Assembly: GCF_014268755.2 (NCBI RefSeq)
Contig: NZ_CP077093.1
Location: 6,818,501-6,882,500 of the forward strand
Direction: 5' to 3'
DNA: 64,000 bases
From: Pseudomonas vanderleydeniana
GTDB taxonomy: Bacteria > Pseudomonadota > Gammaproteobacteria > Pseudomonadales > Pseudomonadaceae
Numbering within the stretch: the stretch's first letter is position 1; the number at the start of each line of letters is the position of its first letter. A program made the translations under genes and the position numbers. The notes under the pieces are model-generated. The model saw only the letters and a program-made list of their open reading frames with translations, was not told where the DNA came from and made no database searches. Positions 1 through 9,642 of the stretch are shown piece after piece.

Positions 1-855
1 CAGCAACACCTCCACCACCGGCCGACGCCCCGTGCCGTCCTGCAGCGGGATGAGTTGCTGGGCGACCACCGCGCGCAGGTTGAGCGAGAGTTCCATCCAG
101 GCCTGCGGATGACGGTCCACCGGGAAGAAATTGATGATCCGCTCCAACGCCTGGTCGGCATTCGGTGCGTGCAGGGTGGCCAGGCACAGGTGGCCGGTTT
201 CGGCGAAAGCCAGGGCATGATCCATGGTTTCGCGGCTGCGCACCTCGCCGATCACGATCAGGTCCGGGGCTTGGCGCAGGGTGTTTTTCAGCGCCACTTC
301 ATAGGAGTCGGTGTCGATCCCCACTTCCCGCTGGGTGATGATGCAGCCCTGGTGTTCGTGGATGAATTCGATCGGGTCCTCGATCGTGACGATGTGCCCG
401 CTGCCGTGCTGGTTGCGATGGCCGATCATCGCCGCCAGGGAGGTCGACTTGCCGGCCCCGGTGGCACCGACGAACATCACCAGCCCACGCTTGAGCAGCG
501 CCAGTTGCTCGATGATCGGTGGCAGCTTCAGGTCGGCCAACTGCGGGATGCGCGTCTCGATGCGCCGCAGCACCATGCCCGGCTGGTTGCGTTGGTAGAA
601 GGCACTGACCCGGAAGCGGCCGATGTCCCTGGGCTGGATGGCGAAGTTGCATTCGTGCAGATGGCCGAAGTCCAGCCGCTGGCGCTCGTTCATCAGGCTG
701 TAGACCGCATCCCGGGTCTGTTCCAGGGTCAGCGCATTGTGGGTCACCGGCAGGATCTGGCCATTGACCTTCAACGAAGGCGGCAGGCCAGGGGTGATGA
801 ACAAATCGGAGCCGCCCTTTTCCACCATCAGGCGCAGCAGCTTCTCGAACTCCAT
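1..855 (-). CDS. pilU: Type IV pilus retraction ATPase PilU (3' end beyond the window)
   Basis: Cytoplasmic hexameric ATPase that works with PilT in pilus retraction and twitching motility. The 285 codons seen begin MEFEKLLRLM and read without a stop to the left edge, so the C-terminal part of a protein usually about 380 residues long is missing. A Walker A motif GATGAGKST lies at residues 130-138, followed by the Asp-box (TIEDPIEF), Walker B (LIVIGEVR) and His-box (ETGHLCLATLH) typical of the PilT/PilU/GspE family. It lies 50 bp downstream of pilT on the same strand, the usual pilTU order. The start is the ATG at 853-855. PilU rather than a second PilT is inferred from the order and from divergence from the neighbour. 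Confidence 0.93.
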   Translation of the reverse strand, partial: MEFEKLLRLMVEKGGSDLFITPGLPPSLKVNGQILPVTHNALTLEQTRDAVYSLMNERQRLDFGHLHECNFAIQPRDIGRFRVSAFYQRNQPGMVLRRIETRIPQLADLKLPPIIEQLALLKRGLVMFVGATGAGKSTSLAAMIGHRNQHGSGHIVTIEDPIEFIHEHQGCIITQREVGIDTDSYEVALKNTLRQAPDLIVIGEVRSRETMDHALAFAETGHLCLATLHAPNADQALERIINFFPVDRHPQAWMELSLNLRAVVAQQLIPLQDGTGRRPVVEVLL

Positions 856-905
856 GAGTCTCTCCGCTTCAGCTCAGGCATAACCTGTGTGACAGCGTAG
901 GTCAT

Positions 906-1940
906 CTAGAAGTTGTCAGGAATCTTCGCCTTCTCACGGGCGCTGTCGCGGGCGATCAGTCCCTTGGCCAGCAGGTCCTTGAGGCACATGTCCAGCGTCT
1001 GCATGCCCAGCGAGCCGCCGGTCTGGATCGACGAGTACATCTGCGCGACCTTGTCCTCGCGGATCAGGTTGCGGATCGCCGGGGTGCCCAGCATGATTTC
1101 GTGGGCCGCTACCCGCCCGCCGCCGACCTTCTTCAGCAGGCTCTGGGAAATCACCGCCTGCAGCGACTCGGAGAGCATCGAGCGGACCATGGATTTTTCT
1201 TCCGCCGGGAACACGTCGACCACCCGGTCGATGGTCTTCGCCGCCGAGGTGGTGTGCAGGGTGCCGAACACCAGGTGCCCGGTCTCGGCAGCGGTCAACG
1301 CCAGGCGAATGGTTTCCAGGTCGCGCATCTCGCCCACCAGGATCACGTCCGGGTCCTCGCGCAGGGCCGAACGCAGGGCGGCGGAGAAGCTCTGGGTGTC
1401 GCGGTGCACCTCGCGCTGGTTGACCAGGCACTTCTTCGACTCGTGAACGAACTCGATCGGGTCCTCGATGGTGAGGATGTGATGGTGCTTGTTGTTGTTC
1501 AGGTGGTCGATCATCGCCGCCAGGGTGGTCGACTTGCCCGAGCCGGTCGGCCCGGTCACCAGCACCAGGCCACGGGGTACCTCGGTGATCTTGCGGAACA
1601 CCTCGCCCATGCCCAGCTCGTCCATGGTCAGGACCTTCGACGGAATGGTCCGGAACACCGCGCCCGCACCGCGATTCTGGTTGAACGCGTTGACCCGGAA
1701 GCGCGCCACTCCCGGCACCTCGAAGGAGAAGTCGGTTTCCAGGAACTCCTCGTAATCCTTGCGCTGGCGGTCATTCATGATGTCGTAGATCAGGTCATGG
1801 ACCTGCTTGTGGTCCAGCGCCGGCAGGTTGATCCGGCGCACATCGCCATCGACCCGGATCATCGGCGGCAATCCGGCCGAGAGGTGCAAGTCCGAAGCGC
1901 CCTGCTTGGCGCTGAAGGCCAACAGCTCGGTGATATCCAT
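906..1940 (-). CDS. pilT: Type IV pilus retraction ATPase PilT
   Basis: Motor ATPase that powers pilus retraction at the inner face of the cytoplasmic membrane. Of 344 residues, 1-100 form the PAS-like N-domain and the rest the RecA-like core. Walker A GPTGSGKST is at 130-138, followed by the Asp box TIEDPIEF, Walker B DVILVGEMRD and the His box ETGHLVFGTLHT. The start MDITELL is preferred to a start four codons upstream because it matches the family N-terminus. It is the first gene of a pilT-pilU operon and is divergent from yggS, with only 56 bp between the starts. Confidence 0.97.
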   Translation of the reverse strand: MDITELLAFSAKQGASDLHLSAGLPPMIRVDGDVRRINLPALDHKQVHDLIYDIMNDRQRKDYEEFLETDFSFEVPGVARFRVNAFNQNRGAGAVFRTIPSKVLTMDELGMGEVFRKITEVPRGLVLVTGPTGSGKSTTLAAMIDHLNNNKHHHILTIEDPIEFVHESKKCLVNQREVHRDTQSFSAALRSALREDPDVILVGEMRDLETIRLALTAAETGHLVFGTLHTTSAAKTIDRVVDVFPAEEKSMVRSMLSESLQAVISQSLLKKVGGGRVAAHEIMLGTPAIRNLIREDKVAQMYSSIQTGGSLGMQTLDMCLKDLLAKGLIARDSAREKAKIPDNF

Positions 1941-1996
1941 GAGGCTCCCCAATACAGGTAGAATGCCGCAGACCTTTGAACTGCGGGCGAGATTGA

Positions 1997-2683
1997 ATGA
2001 CCACGATAGCAGACAACATTGCCTCCGTTGCAGCCCGGATCCACGCCGCCGCCCAGGCCGCTGGCCGCGATGCCGCCAGTGTCCACCTGCTCGCCGTGAG
2101 CAAGACCAAGCCCGCCGAGGCTATTCGCGAGGCGCATGCCGCCGGCATCAGGGATTTCGGCGAAAACTACCTGCAGGAAGCCCTCGGCAAGCAGGTCGAA
2201 TTGACCGACCTGCCCTTGTGTTGGCACTTCATCGGCCCCATTCAGTCGAACAAGACTCGAGCCATCGCCGAGCATTTCGACTGGGTGCATTCCGTGGATC
2301 GCCTGAAAATCGCACAACGCCTATCCGAACAACGCCCAGCCGGCCTGCCGCCGCTGAACATCTGCATCCAGGTCAACGTCAGCGGCGAGGCCAGCAAGTC
2401 CGGCTGTACCCCGGCCGACCTGCCGGCCCTGGCCACCGCCATCGGCGCGCTGCCGAATCTGGTGCTGCGCGGCCTGATGGCAATCCCCGAACCCACCGAA
2501 GAGCGTGCCGCACAAGACGCCGCGTTCGCCAGCGTGCGAACCCTGCAAGACAGCCTCGACCTGCCGCTCGACACACTTTCCATGGGCATGAGCCACGACC
2601 TCGAGTCAGCCATTGCCCAAGGCGCCACCTGGGTGCGGATCGGTACCGCCCTGTTTGGCGCCCGCGACTACGGCCAGGCCTGA
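1997..2683 (+). CDS. yggS: YggS/PLPBP family pyridoxal-phosphate homeostasis protein
   Basis: A 228-residue PLP-binding protein related to the N-terminal barrel of alanine racemase. The family buffers pyridoxal phosphate and affects amino-acid and keto-acid balance, with no proven catalysis. The PLP lysine is K36 in LLAVSKTKP, and the phosphate-binding SMGMSHDLESAI segment is near the C-terminus. It is divergent from pilT and lies 33 bp upstream of proC. The yggS-proC-yggT order is widely conserved in gammaproteobacteria and supports the call. Confidence 0.95.
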   Translation: MTTIADNIASVAARIHAAAQAAGRDAASVHLLAVSKTKPAEAIREAHAAGIRDFGENYLQEALGKQVELTDLPLCWHFIGPIQSNKTRAIAEHFDWVHSVDRLKIAQRLSEQRPAGLPPLNICIQVNVSGEASKSGCTPADLPALATAIGALPNLVLRGLMAIPEPTEERAAQDAAFASVRTLQDSLDLPLDTLSMGMSHDLESAIAQGATWVRIGTALFGARDYGQA

Positions 2684-2716
2684 AAGGGCCCCACACTCTC
2701 ATTCTAAGGACCCGTC

Positions 2717-3535
2717 ATGAGCAAGAACCGAATCACCTTCATCGGCGCCGGCAACATGGCCGCCAGCCTGATCGGCGGCCTGCGCGCCGAGGGCCTGGAT
2801 GCCGCCCTGATTCGCGCCAGCGACCCGGGCGCCGAGACCCGTGCGCGGGTGGCGGCCGAACACGCTATCGAAGTGTTCGCCGATAACGCCGAGGCCGTCC
2901 AGGGCGCGGACGTGGTGGTGCTGGCAGTCAAGCCACAGGCCATGAAGGCCGTGTGCGAAGCCCTGCGCCCCAGCCTCAAGCCCAACCAGCTGGTGGTATC
3001 GATCGCCGCCGGCATCACCTGTGCCAGCCTGAACAACTGGCTCGGCGAGCAGCCGGTGGTGCGCTGCATGCCCAACACCCCGTCGCTGCTGCGCAAGGGC
3101 GTCAGCGGCCTGTACGCCACCAGCCAGGTCTCCGCCGAACAGCGCCAGCAGGCCCAGACCCTGCTGTCGGCCGTCGGCTCGGCCCTGTGGCTGGATGAGG
3201 AACAGCAACTGGACGCGGTCACCGCGGTTTCCGGCAGTGGCCCGGCGTACTTCTTCCTGCTGATCGAAGCGATGACCGCCGCCGGTGAGAAACTCGGCCT
3301 GCCTCGCGACGTCGCCATCCAACTGAGCCAGCAGACCGCCCTCGGCGCCGCCCACATGGCGGTCGCCAGCGACGTGGACGCCGCCGAACTGCGCCGTCGG
3401 GTCACCTCCCCGGCCGGCACCACGGAAGCGGCAATCAAGACGTTCCAGGCCGGTGGTTTCGAAGCCCTGGTAGAAAAGGCGCTCGGCGCCGCCGCCCAGC
3501 GTTCGGCCGAAATGGCCGAACAACTCGGTCAGTAA
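2717..3535 (+). CDS. proC: Pyrroline-5-carboxylate reductase
   Basis: Cytoplasmic NAD(P)H-dependent reduction of 1-pyrroline-5-carboxylate to L-proline, the last step of proline synthesis. The 272-residue protein has an N-terminal Rossmann fold (FIGAGNMAASLIGGL, residues 7-21), the central VVRCMPNTP segment, and the C-terminal signature VSGSGPAYFFLLIEAM with a later ELRRRVTSPAGTTEAAI stretch that forms the substrate site. The length is normal. It is the middle gene of the yggS-proC-yggT cluster. Confidence 0.97.
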   Translation: MSKNRITFIGAGNMAASLIGGLRAEGLDAALIRASDPGAETRARVAAEHAIEVFADNAEAVQGADVVVLAVKPQAMKAVCEALRPSLKPNQLVVSIAAGITCASLNNWLGEQPVVRCMPNTPSLLRKGVSGLYATSQVSAEQRQQAQTLLSAVGSALWLDEEQQLDAVTAVSGSGPAYFFLLIEAMTAAGEKLGLPRDVAIQLSQQTALGAAHMAVASDVDAAELRRRVTSPAGTTEAAIKTFQAGGFEALVEKALGAAAQRSAEMAEQLGQ

Positions 3536-3553
3536 CTCGCGAGGGAATACTTG

Positions 3554-4144
3554 ATGTTTGCACTCAATAGCGCTGCCATCTTCGTCATCCAGACCCTGGG
3601 CAGCCTGTATCTGCTGGTGGTTCTGTTGCGCTTCATCCTGCAACTGGTGCGGGCCAACTTCTACAACCCGCTCTGCCAGTTCACCGTCAAGGCCACCCAG
3701 CCGCTGCTCAAGCCGATGCGCCGGGTGATCCCCAGCCTGTTCGGCCTGGACATGTCCTCGCTGGTGCTGGCGATCATCGTGCAGATGCTGTTGATGGCGG
3801 TGATCCTGCTGCTCAGCTACGGCGTGACCGGCAACATCGCCTACCTGCTGATCTGGTCGATCATCGGCGTCACCTCGCTGTTCCTCAAGGTGTTCTTCTT
3901 CGCCATGATCATCAGCGTGATCCTCTCCTGGGTCGCCCCGGGTAGCCACAGCCCGGCGGCCGAGCTGGTATACCAGATCAGCGAGCCGGTGCTGGCGCCA
4001 TTCCGCAAGATCGTGCCGAACCTGGGCGGCCTGGATATCTCGCCAATCCTGGCGTTCCTGGTGATCCAGCTGCTGCAAAGCTACGTGATCCCGCCGCTGG
4101 CGGTGATGAGCGGCATGCCTGAAGTGCTGTTCCGCCTGATCTGA
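3554..4144 (+). CDS. yggT: YggT family integral membrane protein
   Basis: Membrane protein of about 196 residues with two tandem YggT repeats. Each has a hydrophobic helix pair and a conserved NP-[LF]-C/[FI]-R-K/P-like loop (FYNPLCQF and PVLAPFRKIVPN). The role is not firmly known; the family is linked to osmotic tolerance and is a standard neighbour of proC. The open frame could begin with TTG at 3551, but the ATG at 3554 follows directly and gives the family N-terminus MFALNSAAIF. A REP-type palindrome follows immediately. Confidence 0.9.
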   Translation: MFALNSAAIFVIQTLGSLYLLVVLLRFILQLVRANFYNPLCQFTVKATQPLLKPMRRVIPSLFGLDMSSLVLAIIVQMLLMAVILLLSYGVTGNIAYLLIWSIIGVTSLFLKVFFFAMIISVILSWVAPGSHSPAAELVYQISEPVLAPFRKIVPNLGGLDISPILAFLVIQLLQSYVIPPLAVMSGMPEVLFRLI

Positions 4145-4154
4145 TGAGGTAATT

Positions 4155-4314
4155 GTGGCGAGCGGGCTTGTCGGGGCGCCGCATCGCCGCGCTGGGTCGC
4201 GAAGCGATCCTAAAATCAGCGAACTCATTCTACCAGGCAGACCGAGACGACTGGTTTACGACTGCTTCGCAGCCGAACGCGGCGGTGCGGCGCCCCGACA
4301 AGCCCGCTCGCCAC
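4155..4314. repeat. REP-type inverted repeat pair
   Basis: A 160 bp element whose ends are inverted copies of GTGGCGAGCGGGCTTG. The inner arms also pair (GGGGCGCCGCA with TGCGGCGCCCC). It fills most of the gap between yggT and metX. The same outer sequence recurs at 12041, 12357, 52633 and 56554, so this is one member of a dispersed REP/REPIN-like family. Confidence 0.85.
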
Positions 4315-4414
4315 AGGACCGCTCCCCCCAAATGGGCTCGCCACGCAGGCCTTTGCTTGCCGCTGATCCCCCCGCTCATTAGACTTACGCCTCATTCAAG
4401 CGTGAGCAGGGTCG

Positions 4415-5554
4415 ATGTCCACTGTCTTTCCCCACGATTCCGTCGGGCTGGTCGTGCCGCAAACGGCACACTTCAGCGAGCCCCTGGCCTTGGCCTGTGG
4501 TCGTTCCCTGCCAGCCTACGACCTGATCTACGAAACCTACGGCAGCCTCAACGCCACCGCGAGCAACGCGGTGCTGATCTGCCATGCCCTGTCCGGCCAC
4601 CACCACGCGGCGGGCTACCACAGCCCCGACGACCGCAAGCCCGGCTGGTGGGACAGCTGCATAGGCCCCGGCAAGCCGATCGACACCAACAAGTTCTTCG
4701 TGGTCAGCCTGAACAACCTCGGCGGCTGCAACGGCTCCACCGGCCCGAGCAGCATCAACCCGGAGACCGGCAAGCCCTTCGGCGCCGACTTCCCGGTGCT
4801 GACCGTCGAGGATTGGGTACACAGCCAGGCCCGCCTCGCCGATCGCATGGGCATCAGCCAGTGGGCGGCGGTGGTCGGCGGCAGCCTCGGCGGCATGCAG
4901 GCCATGCAGTGGACCATCACCTACCCGGACCGCGTGCGCCATTGCGTGGCGATCGCCTCGGCACCCAAGCTGTCGGCGCAGAACATCGCCTTCAACGAAG
5001 TGGCGCGCCAGGCGATCCTCACCGACCCCGAATTCCATGGCGGCTCGTTCCAGGAACACGGCGTGATCCCCAAGCGCGGGCTGATGCTGGCACGGATGGT
5101 CGGGCACATCACCTACCTGTCCGATGACTCGATGGGTGAGAAATTCGGCCGCGGGCTCAAGAGCGACAAGCTCAACTACGACTTCCACAGCGTCGAGTTC
5201 CAGGTCGAAAGCTACCTGCGCTACCAGGGCGAGGAGTTCTCCGGGCGCTTCGATGCCAACACCTACCTGGTGATGACCAAGGCGCTGGACTACTTCGACC
5301 CGGCGGCGCACTACGACAACGACCTGGCCAAGACCTTCGCCGGCGCCAAGGCCAGTTTCTGCGTGATGTCCTTCACCACCGACTGGCGCTTCTCGCCAGC
5401 CCGCTCGCGGGAAGTGGTCGATGCGCTGATGGCTGCGCGCAAGGACGTCTGCTACCTGGAAATCGACGCACCACAGGGCCACGATGCCTTCCTGATCCCG
5501 ATCCCGCGTTACCTGCAGGCGTTCGGCAACTACATGAACCGGATTACCCTGTGA
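4415..5554 (+). CDS. metX: Homoserine O-acyltransferase MetX
   Basis: Alpha/beta-hydrolase-fold enzyme that activates homoserine for methionine synthesis. Its 379 residues carry the nucleophile elbow GGSLGG with Ser157, the [12 protein letters not shown] oxyanion region near 100-111, and a late [10 protein letters not shown] segment with the catalytic His. MetX proteins are classically acetyltransferases, but the pseudomonad enzymes are reported to prefer succinyl-CoA, so the acyl donor should be taken as succinyl-CoA until tested. metW follows after 7 bp, the usual metXW operon, and GTCGATG provides the start context. Confidence 0.95.
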   Translation: MSTVFPHDSVGLVVPQTAHFSEPLALACGRSLPAYDLIYETYGSLNATASNAVLICHALSGHHHAAGYHSPDDRKPGWWDSCIGPGKPIDTNKFFVVSLNNLGGCNGSTGPSSINPETGKPFGADFPVLTVEDWVHSQARLADRMGISQWAAVVGGSLGGMQAMQWTITYPDRVRHCVAIASAPKLSAQNIAFNEVARQAILTDPEFHGGSFQEHGVIPKRGLMLARMVGHITYLSDDSMGEKFGRGLKSDKLNYDFHSVEFQVESYLRYQGEEFSGRFDANTYLVMTKALDYFDPAAHYDNDLAKTFAGAKASFCVMSFTTDWRFSPARSREVVDALMAARKDVCYLEIDAPQGHDAFLIPIPRYLQAFGNYMNRITL

Positions 5555-5561
5555 GGACGCC

Positions 5562-6182
5562 ATGAGAGCCGACCTGGAAATCATCCAAGACTGGATCCCC
5601 GCCGGCAGCCGCGTGCTCGACCTCGGCTGCGGTGATGGCGAACTGCTGAGCTGGCTGCGCGACAACAAGCAGGTCACCGGCTACGGCCTGGAAAACGACG
5701 CCGACAACATCGCCGCCTGCGTGGCCAAGGGCATCAACGTCATCGAGCAGGACCTGGACAAGGGCCTGGGCAACTTCGCCAGCAACAGCTTCGATATCGT
5801 GGTCATGACCCAGGCCCTGCAGGCCGTGCACTACCCGGACAAGATCCTCGACGAAATGCTCCGGGTCGGCCGCCAGTGCATCATCACCTTCCCCAACTTC
5901 GGTCACTGGCGCTGCCGCTGGTACCTGGCGAGCAAGGGTCGCATGCCGGTCTCGGAGTTCCTGCCGTACACCTGGTACAACACGCCGAACATCCACTTCT
6001 GCACCTTCGAGGACTTCGAGGAACTGTGCCGCGAACGCCAGGCCAAGGTCATCGATCGGCTTGCCGTGGATCAACAGCACCGCCACGGGTGGGCCAGTAA
6101 GCTATGGCCTAATCTGTTGGGAGAGATCGGCATCTACCGCGTCAGCAGCCCCGGCCTGCAGGATCACAAGATCGCGGTATGA
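5562..6182 (+). CDS. metW: Methionine biosynthesis protein MetW
   Basis: SAM-dependent methyltransferase-fold protein of 206 residues with motif I VLDLGCGDGELL near residue 22. In many proteobacteria MetW partners MetX and is needed for full homoserine acyltransferase activity; no methyl acceptor is established. It starts 7 bp after metX, so translation is probably coupled. It is followed by a DUF4426 gene on the same transcript. Confidence 0.95.
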   Translation: MRADLEIIQDWIPAGSRVLDLGCGDGELLSWLRDNKQVTGYGLENDADNIAACVAKGINVIEQDLDKGLGNFASNSFDIVVMTQALQAVHYPDKILDEMLRVGRQCIITFPNFGHWRCRWYLASKGRMPVSEFLPYTWYNTPNIHFCTFEDFEELCRERQAKVIDRLAVDQQHRHGWASKLWPNLLGEIGIYRVSSPGLQDHKIAV

Positions 6183-6208
6183 ATCACCTGAGCTAAAGGA
6201 GGATGATC

Positions 6209-6643
6209 ATGGGACGTCTGGCGGTTTTCCTGTTGAGTGCCTGCCTGGGAATGTCGGCGATGGCCGCCGACGCCATCAAGGGCGAGCGCCAGGAAGTGTT
6301 CGGTGATATCACCGTGCACTACAACACGTTCAATTCCACCTACCTGCAACCGGACATCGCCAAGGCGAACGAGCTGGTGCGCAGCAAGAACCAGGGCGTG
6401 ATCAACGTCGCGGTGCTCAAGGCCGGCAAACCGGTGGTGGCCCAGGTCAGCGGCGCCGTCAAGGACCTGACCAACAAGAGCCTGCCACTGGCCTTCAAAC
6501 AGATCACCGAGCAGGGCGCGGTGTACTACATCGCCCAGTTCCCGGTGCCCCAGCAGGAGAACCGGACCTTCGAGATCGCGGTCACCAGCGGCGGGCAAAC
6601 CAATACCTTCAGCTTCAACCAAGAGCTTTTTCCAGGCGAATGA
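6209..6643 (+). CDS. DUF4426 family exported protein
   Basis: Protein of about 144 residues with an N-terminal signal peptide ([20 protein letters not shown], cleavage after AMA) and a beta-rich remainder, so probably periplasmic. The function of DUF4426 is unknown. The frame also has an ATG at 6203, but AAAGGAGG lies at 6195-6202, directly against it. The ATG at 6209 has the correct 6-nt spacing and is preferred. It lies in the metX-metW-rdgB-hemW run; its stop overlaps the rdgB start. Confidence 0.85.
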   Translation: MGRLAVFLLSACLGMSAMAADAIKGERQEVFGDITVHYNTFNSTYLQPDIAKANELVRSKNQGVINVAVLKAGKPVVAQVSGAVKDLTNKSLPLAFKQITEQGAVYYIAQFPVPQQENRTFEIAVTSGGQTNTFSFNQELFPGE

Positions 6644-7236
6644 TGAATTTCACCCAGTTGGTACTGGCCAGCCATAACGCTGGCAAACTCAAGGAACTGC
6701 AGGCGATGCTCGGCGAGTCGGTGCAATTGCGCTCGATCGGCGAATTCAGCAGCGTCGAGCCGGAGGAAACCGGCCTGTCGTTCGTCGAGAACGCCATCCT
6801 CAAGGCCCGCAACGCCGCCCGCCTCTCCGGCCTGCCGGCGCTGGCCGACGACTCTGGCCTGGCGGTGGACTTCCTCGGCGGCGCACCGGGTATCTACTCG
6901 GCCCGCTACGCCGACGGCAAGGGCGACGCGGCGAACAACGCCAAGCTGCTCGAAGCCCTCAGGGACGTGCCCGAGGCCGAGCGCGGCGCGCAGTTCGTCT
7001 GCGTGCTGGCCCTGGTCCGCCACGCCGACGACCCGCTGCCGATCCTCTGCGAAGGCCTCTGGCATGGCCGTATCCTCACCGCTGCCAGCGGCGAGCACGG
7101 CTTCGGCTACGACCCGCTGTTCTGGGTACCGGAGCGCGACTGTTCCAGTGCCGAACTGAGCCCCGTGGAAAAGAACCAGCTCAGCCATCGCGCCCGCGCC
7201 ATGGTCCTGCTGCGACAACGCCTGGGCCTGAAATGA
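6640..7236 (+). CDS. rdgB: XTP/dITP pyrophosphatase RdgB
   Basis: House-cleaning hydrolase that removes dITP, XTP and ITP from the nucleotide pool. The 198-residue Ham1-type protein has the substrate motif [11 protein letters not shown] at residues 9-19, the metal site ADDSGL near 68 and the GYDPLFW loop. Two adjacent ATG codons (6640 and 6643) are possible starts. The first overlaps the previous stop (ATGA), and the stop in turn overlaps the hemW start, so the genes are translationally coupled. Confidence 0.96.
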   Translation: MMNFTQLVLASHNAGKLKELQAMLGESVQLRSIGEFSSVEPEETGLSFVENAILKARNAARLSGLPALADDSGLAVDFLGGAPGIYSARYADGKGDAANNAKLLEALRDVPEAERGAQFVCVLALVRHADDPLPILCEGLWHGRILTAASGEHGFGYDPLFWVPERDCSSAELSPVEKNQLSHRARAMVLLRQRLGLK

Positions 7237-8435
7237 CCCGGACCTCCCCTGCGCTGCCGCTGATCCACGGTGGCGCGCAACCTCCTCGGGCGGCCCTGCC
7301 GCAGTTGCCGCCCCTGGCGCTGTACATCCATATCCCCTGGTGCGTGCGCAAGTGCCCTTATTGCGACTTCAACTCCCATGCCGCCAGCCCCGTGCTGCCG
7401 GAGGAAGAGTATGTCGACGCGTTGCTGGCCGACCTCGAGCAGGACCTGCCGGCCGCCTACGGCCGCCAACTGAGCTCGATTTTCTTCGGTGGTGGCACGC
7501 CCAGCCTGTTCAGCCCCCAGGCACTGGGGCGACTGCTCAAGGGCGTCGAGGCACGCATTCCGTTCGCCGACGACATCGAGATCACCCTGGAGGCCAACCC
7601 CGGGACCTTCGAACAGGAGAAGTTCACCGCCTACCGGCAGTTGGGCATCAATCGCCTGTCGATCGGTATCCAGAGCTTCCAGGAAGACAAGCTCAAGGCC
7701 CTCGGTCGCATCCACACCGGCGGTGAAGCCGTGCGGGCGGCAGACATGGCGCGCCAGGCCGGCTTCGACAACTTCAACCTGGACCTGATGCACGGCCTGC
7801 CCGACCAGTCCCTGGAGGACGCCCTCGACGACCTGCGCCAGGCCATCGCGTTGAAACCGACGCACCTGTCCTGGTATCAGCTGACCCTGGAACCGAACAC
7901 GGTGTTCTGGAACCAGCCACCGACGCTGCCGGAAGACGACACCCTGTGGGACATCCAGGAGGCCGGCCAGGCGCTGCTGGCCGAGCACGGCTACGCCCAA
8001 TACGAAGTATCGGCCTATGCCCAACCCGGGCGGACGGCGCGGCACAACCTGAACTACTGGAGCTTCGGCGATTTCATCGGTATCGGTGCCGGTGCCCACG
8101 GCAAGCTCAGCCACCCGGACGGGCGCATCGTGCGCACCTGGAAAACCCGCCTGCCCAAGGACTACCTGAACCCGGCCAAGCAGTTCCAGGCCGGGGAAAA
8201 GGCACTGGAAAACGACGAACTGCCATTCGAGTTCCTGATGAACGCCCTGCGACTGACCGAGGGCGTCGACGCGGTCTTGTTCGCGCAACGCACCGGGCTG
8301 GGTCTCGACAGTTTGAACGAAGGACGGGCCGCCGCAGAACAAAGTGGCCTGTTGCAGGTCGAACCGACACGCCTGGTGGCGACCGCGCGCGGACAGCTGT
8401 TTCTCAATGACCTGCTGCAACACTTTTTGACCTAA
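7233..8435 (+). CDS. hemW: Radical SAM heme chaperone HemW
   Basis: Radical SAM protein of 400 residues related to HemN. The 4Fe-4S site is [10 protein letters not shown] (Cys-x3-Cys-x2-Cys) near residues 35-44, preceded by LYIHIPWC, with FFGGGTPS and GIQSF motifs of the family. HemW proteins bind heme and deliver it to membrane respiratory proteins; they lack the fourth Cys that marks true HemN coproporphyrinogen dehydrogenases (here CDF is followed by NSH). The start overlaps rdgB by 4 bp, the order seen across Pseudomonas. Confidence 0.93.
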   Translation: MTRTSPALPLIHGGAQPPRAALPQLPPLALYIHIPWCVRKCPYCDFNSHAASPVLPEEEYVDALLADLEQDLPAAYGRQLSSIFFGGGTPSLFSPQALGRLLKGVEARIPFADDIEITLEANPGTFEQEKFTAYRQLGINRLSIGIQSFQEDKLKALGRIHTGGEAVRAADMARQAGFDNFNLDLMHGLPDQSLEDALDDLRQAIALKPTHLSWYQLTLEPNTVFWNQPPTLPEDDTLWDIQEAGQALLAEHGYAQYEVSAYAQPGRTARHNLNYWSFGDFIGIGAGAHGKLSHPDGRIVRTWKTRLPKDYLNPAKQFQAGEKALENDELPFEFLMNALRLTEGVDAVLFAQRTGLGLDSLNEGRAAAEQSGLLQVEPTRLVATARGQLFLNDLLQHFLT

Positions 8436-8444
8436 GGAACCCCC

Positions 8445-8768
8445 ATGGACCTGATACTCGGCCTGCTTGCCACGGTATCGCGCTGGAGTCGCAGCAACCT
8501 CTCGGAAATTTCCCTGGCGCTGGTGGGATGCCTGCTGGTGTTGTTCGGTGCGGATCTCAAGGCCTGGGTCGACCAGCGCCTGGGCAGCATCGCCGGCGCC
8601 CTGCGCGTGCCGCTGATGGCTCTGCTGTGCATGATCGGCAGCGGCCTGGCATTGATCTACGCCACGCCCTGGGTGGTGCGGGGGTTGAGCCAGTTCAACA
8701 ACTACAGCCTGGCGCCCGTGCTGCTGGTGGTGTTGATCCTGATCGGGGTGGTAGCGGATCGGCGCTGA
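8445..8768 (+). CDS. DUF3392 family membrane protein
   Basis: A 107-residue protein with three hydrophobic segments: about residues 20-36 (ISLALVGCLLVLFGADL), 52-75, and 88-105. It belongs to the DUF3392 family as I recall it; no biochemical role is known. AAGGAA lies 6 nt upstream of the ATG. It is the last gene of the metX-to-hemW run and is followed by a dispersed 109 bp repeat. Confidence 0.85.
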   Translation: MDLILGLLATVSRWSRSNLSEISLALVGCLLVLFGADLKAWVDQRLGSIAGALRVPLMALLCMIGSGLALIYATPWVVRGLSQFNNYSLAPVLLVVLILIGVVADRR

Positions 8769-8780
8769 CCAAGTACGACT

Positions 8781-8889
8781 TGATCGTTCCCACGCTCCGC
8801 GTGGGAATGCAACCCGTGACGCTGCGCGTCACAAGAACGGACGCCGAGCGTCCAGAGAGGCGTTCCCACGCGGAGCGTAGGAACGATCA
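8781..8889. repeat. Dispersed multi-hairpin element (GATCGTTCCCACGC family), copy 1
   Basis: Outer ends TGATCGTTCC and GGAACGATCA are inverted. Inside are nested short dyads: CCCACGC-TCC-GCGTGGG, GTGACGC-TGC-GCGTCAC and GGACGC-CGA-GCGTCC. The same layout recurs at 44428 and 48574, with partial copies at 36403, 39281 and 56494. It lies between two converging genes (the DUF3392 gene and trmB). Confidence 0.85.
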
Positions 8890-8907
8890 GTCTCTGTAGG
8901 CGTTGCG

Positions 8908-9633
8908 TTACGCCAGCTTCTCGAACTTCAGGTCCCACACGCCATGCCCAAGGCGTTCACCACGGCGCTCGAACTTGGTGATCGGCCGCTCGGCCGGGCG
9001 TGGCACGCATTTGCCGTCTTCAGCCAGGTTGCGATAACCCGGCGCGACATTCATCACTTCCAGCATGTACTCGGCATACGGTTCCCAGTCGGTAGCCATG
9101 TGCAGGACGCCGCCGACCTTCAGCTTGCTGCGCACCAGCTCGGCGAAGGACGCCTGGACGATACGGCGCTTGTGATGCCGGCTCTTGTGCCACGGATCGG
9201 GGAAGAACAGCATCAGCCGGTCCAGGCTGTTGTCCGCCACGCAGCGGTTCAGCACTTCGATCGCATCGCAGTCATAGACGCGGAGGTTCTTCAGGCCCTG
9301 GGTCAGCACGCCATTGAGCAGCGCACCGACACCCGGACGGTGCACTTCGACACCGATGAAGTCCTGCTCCGGTGCCGCAGCAGCCATTTCCAGCAGGGAG
9401 TGGCCCATGCCGAAACCGATTTCCAGCGAACGCGGCGCGGAACGACCGAACACCTGGTCGTAATCCACGGGTGCATCAGCCAAAGGCAGGATGAACAGCG
9501 GCCCACCCTGCTCCAGGCCTTTCTGCTGGCCTTCGGTCATGCGCCCGGCGCGCATCACGAAACTCTTGATGCGGCGGTGTTGGCGCTCTTCGCCTTCTTC
9601 CGTGTGGAGAGGCGTTTCGTTCGATTCAGTCAT
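8908..9633 (-). CDS. trmB: tRNA (guanine-N7)-methyltransferase TrmB
   Basis: Makes m7G46 in the variable loop of tRNA, using SAM. It is about 241 residues long, with a charged N-terminal tail (1-40) and then the methyltransferase core: [16 protein letters not shown] (motif I), [13 protein letters not shown], and [21 protein letters not shown] (the PDPWxKxRHxKRR family signature). The ATG at 9631-9633 is preferred to the TTG one codon upstream. thiG lies 9 bp upstream on the same strand. Confidence 0.96.
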   Translation of the reverse strand: MTESNETPLHTEEGEERQHRRIKSFVMRAGRMTEGQQKGLEQGGPLFILPLADAPVDYDQVFGRSAPRSLEIGFGMGHSLLEMAAAAPEQDFIGVEVHRPGVGALLNGVLTQGLKNLRVYDCDAIEVLNRCVADNSLDRLMLFFPDPWHKSRHHKRRIVQASFAELVRSKLKVGGVLHMATDWEPYAEYMLEVMNVAPGYRNLAEDGKCVPRPAERPITKFERRGERLGHGVWDLKFEKLA

Positions 9634-9642
9634 CAAAGGCTC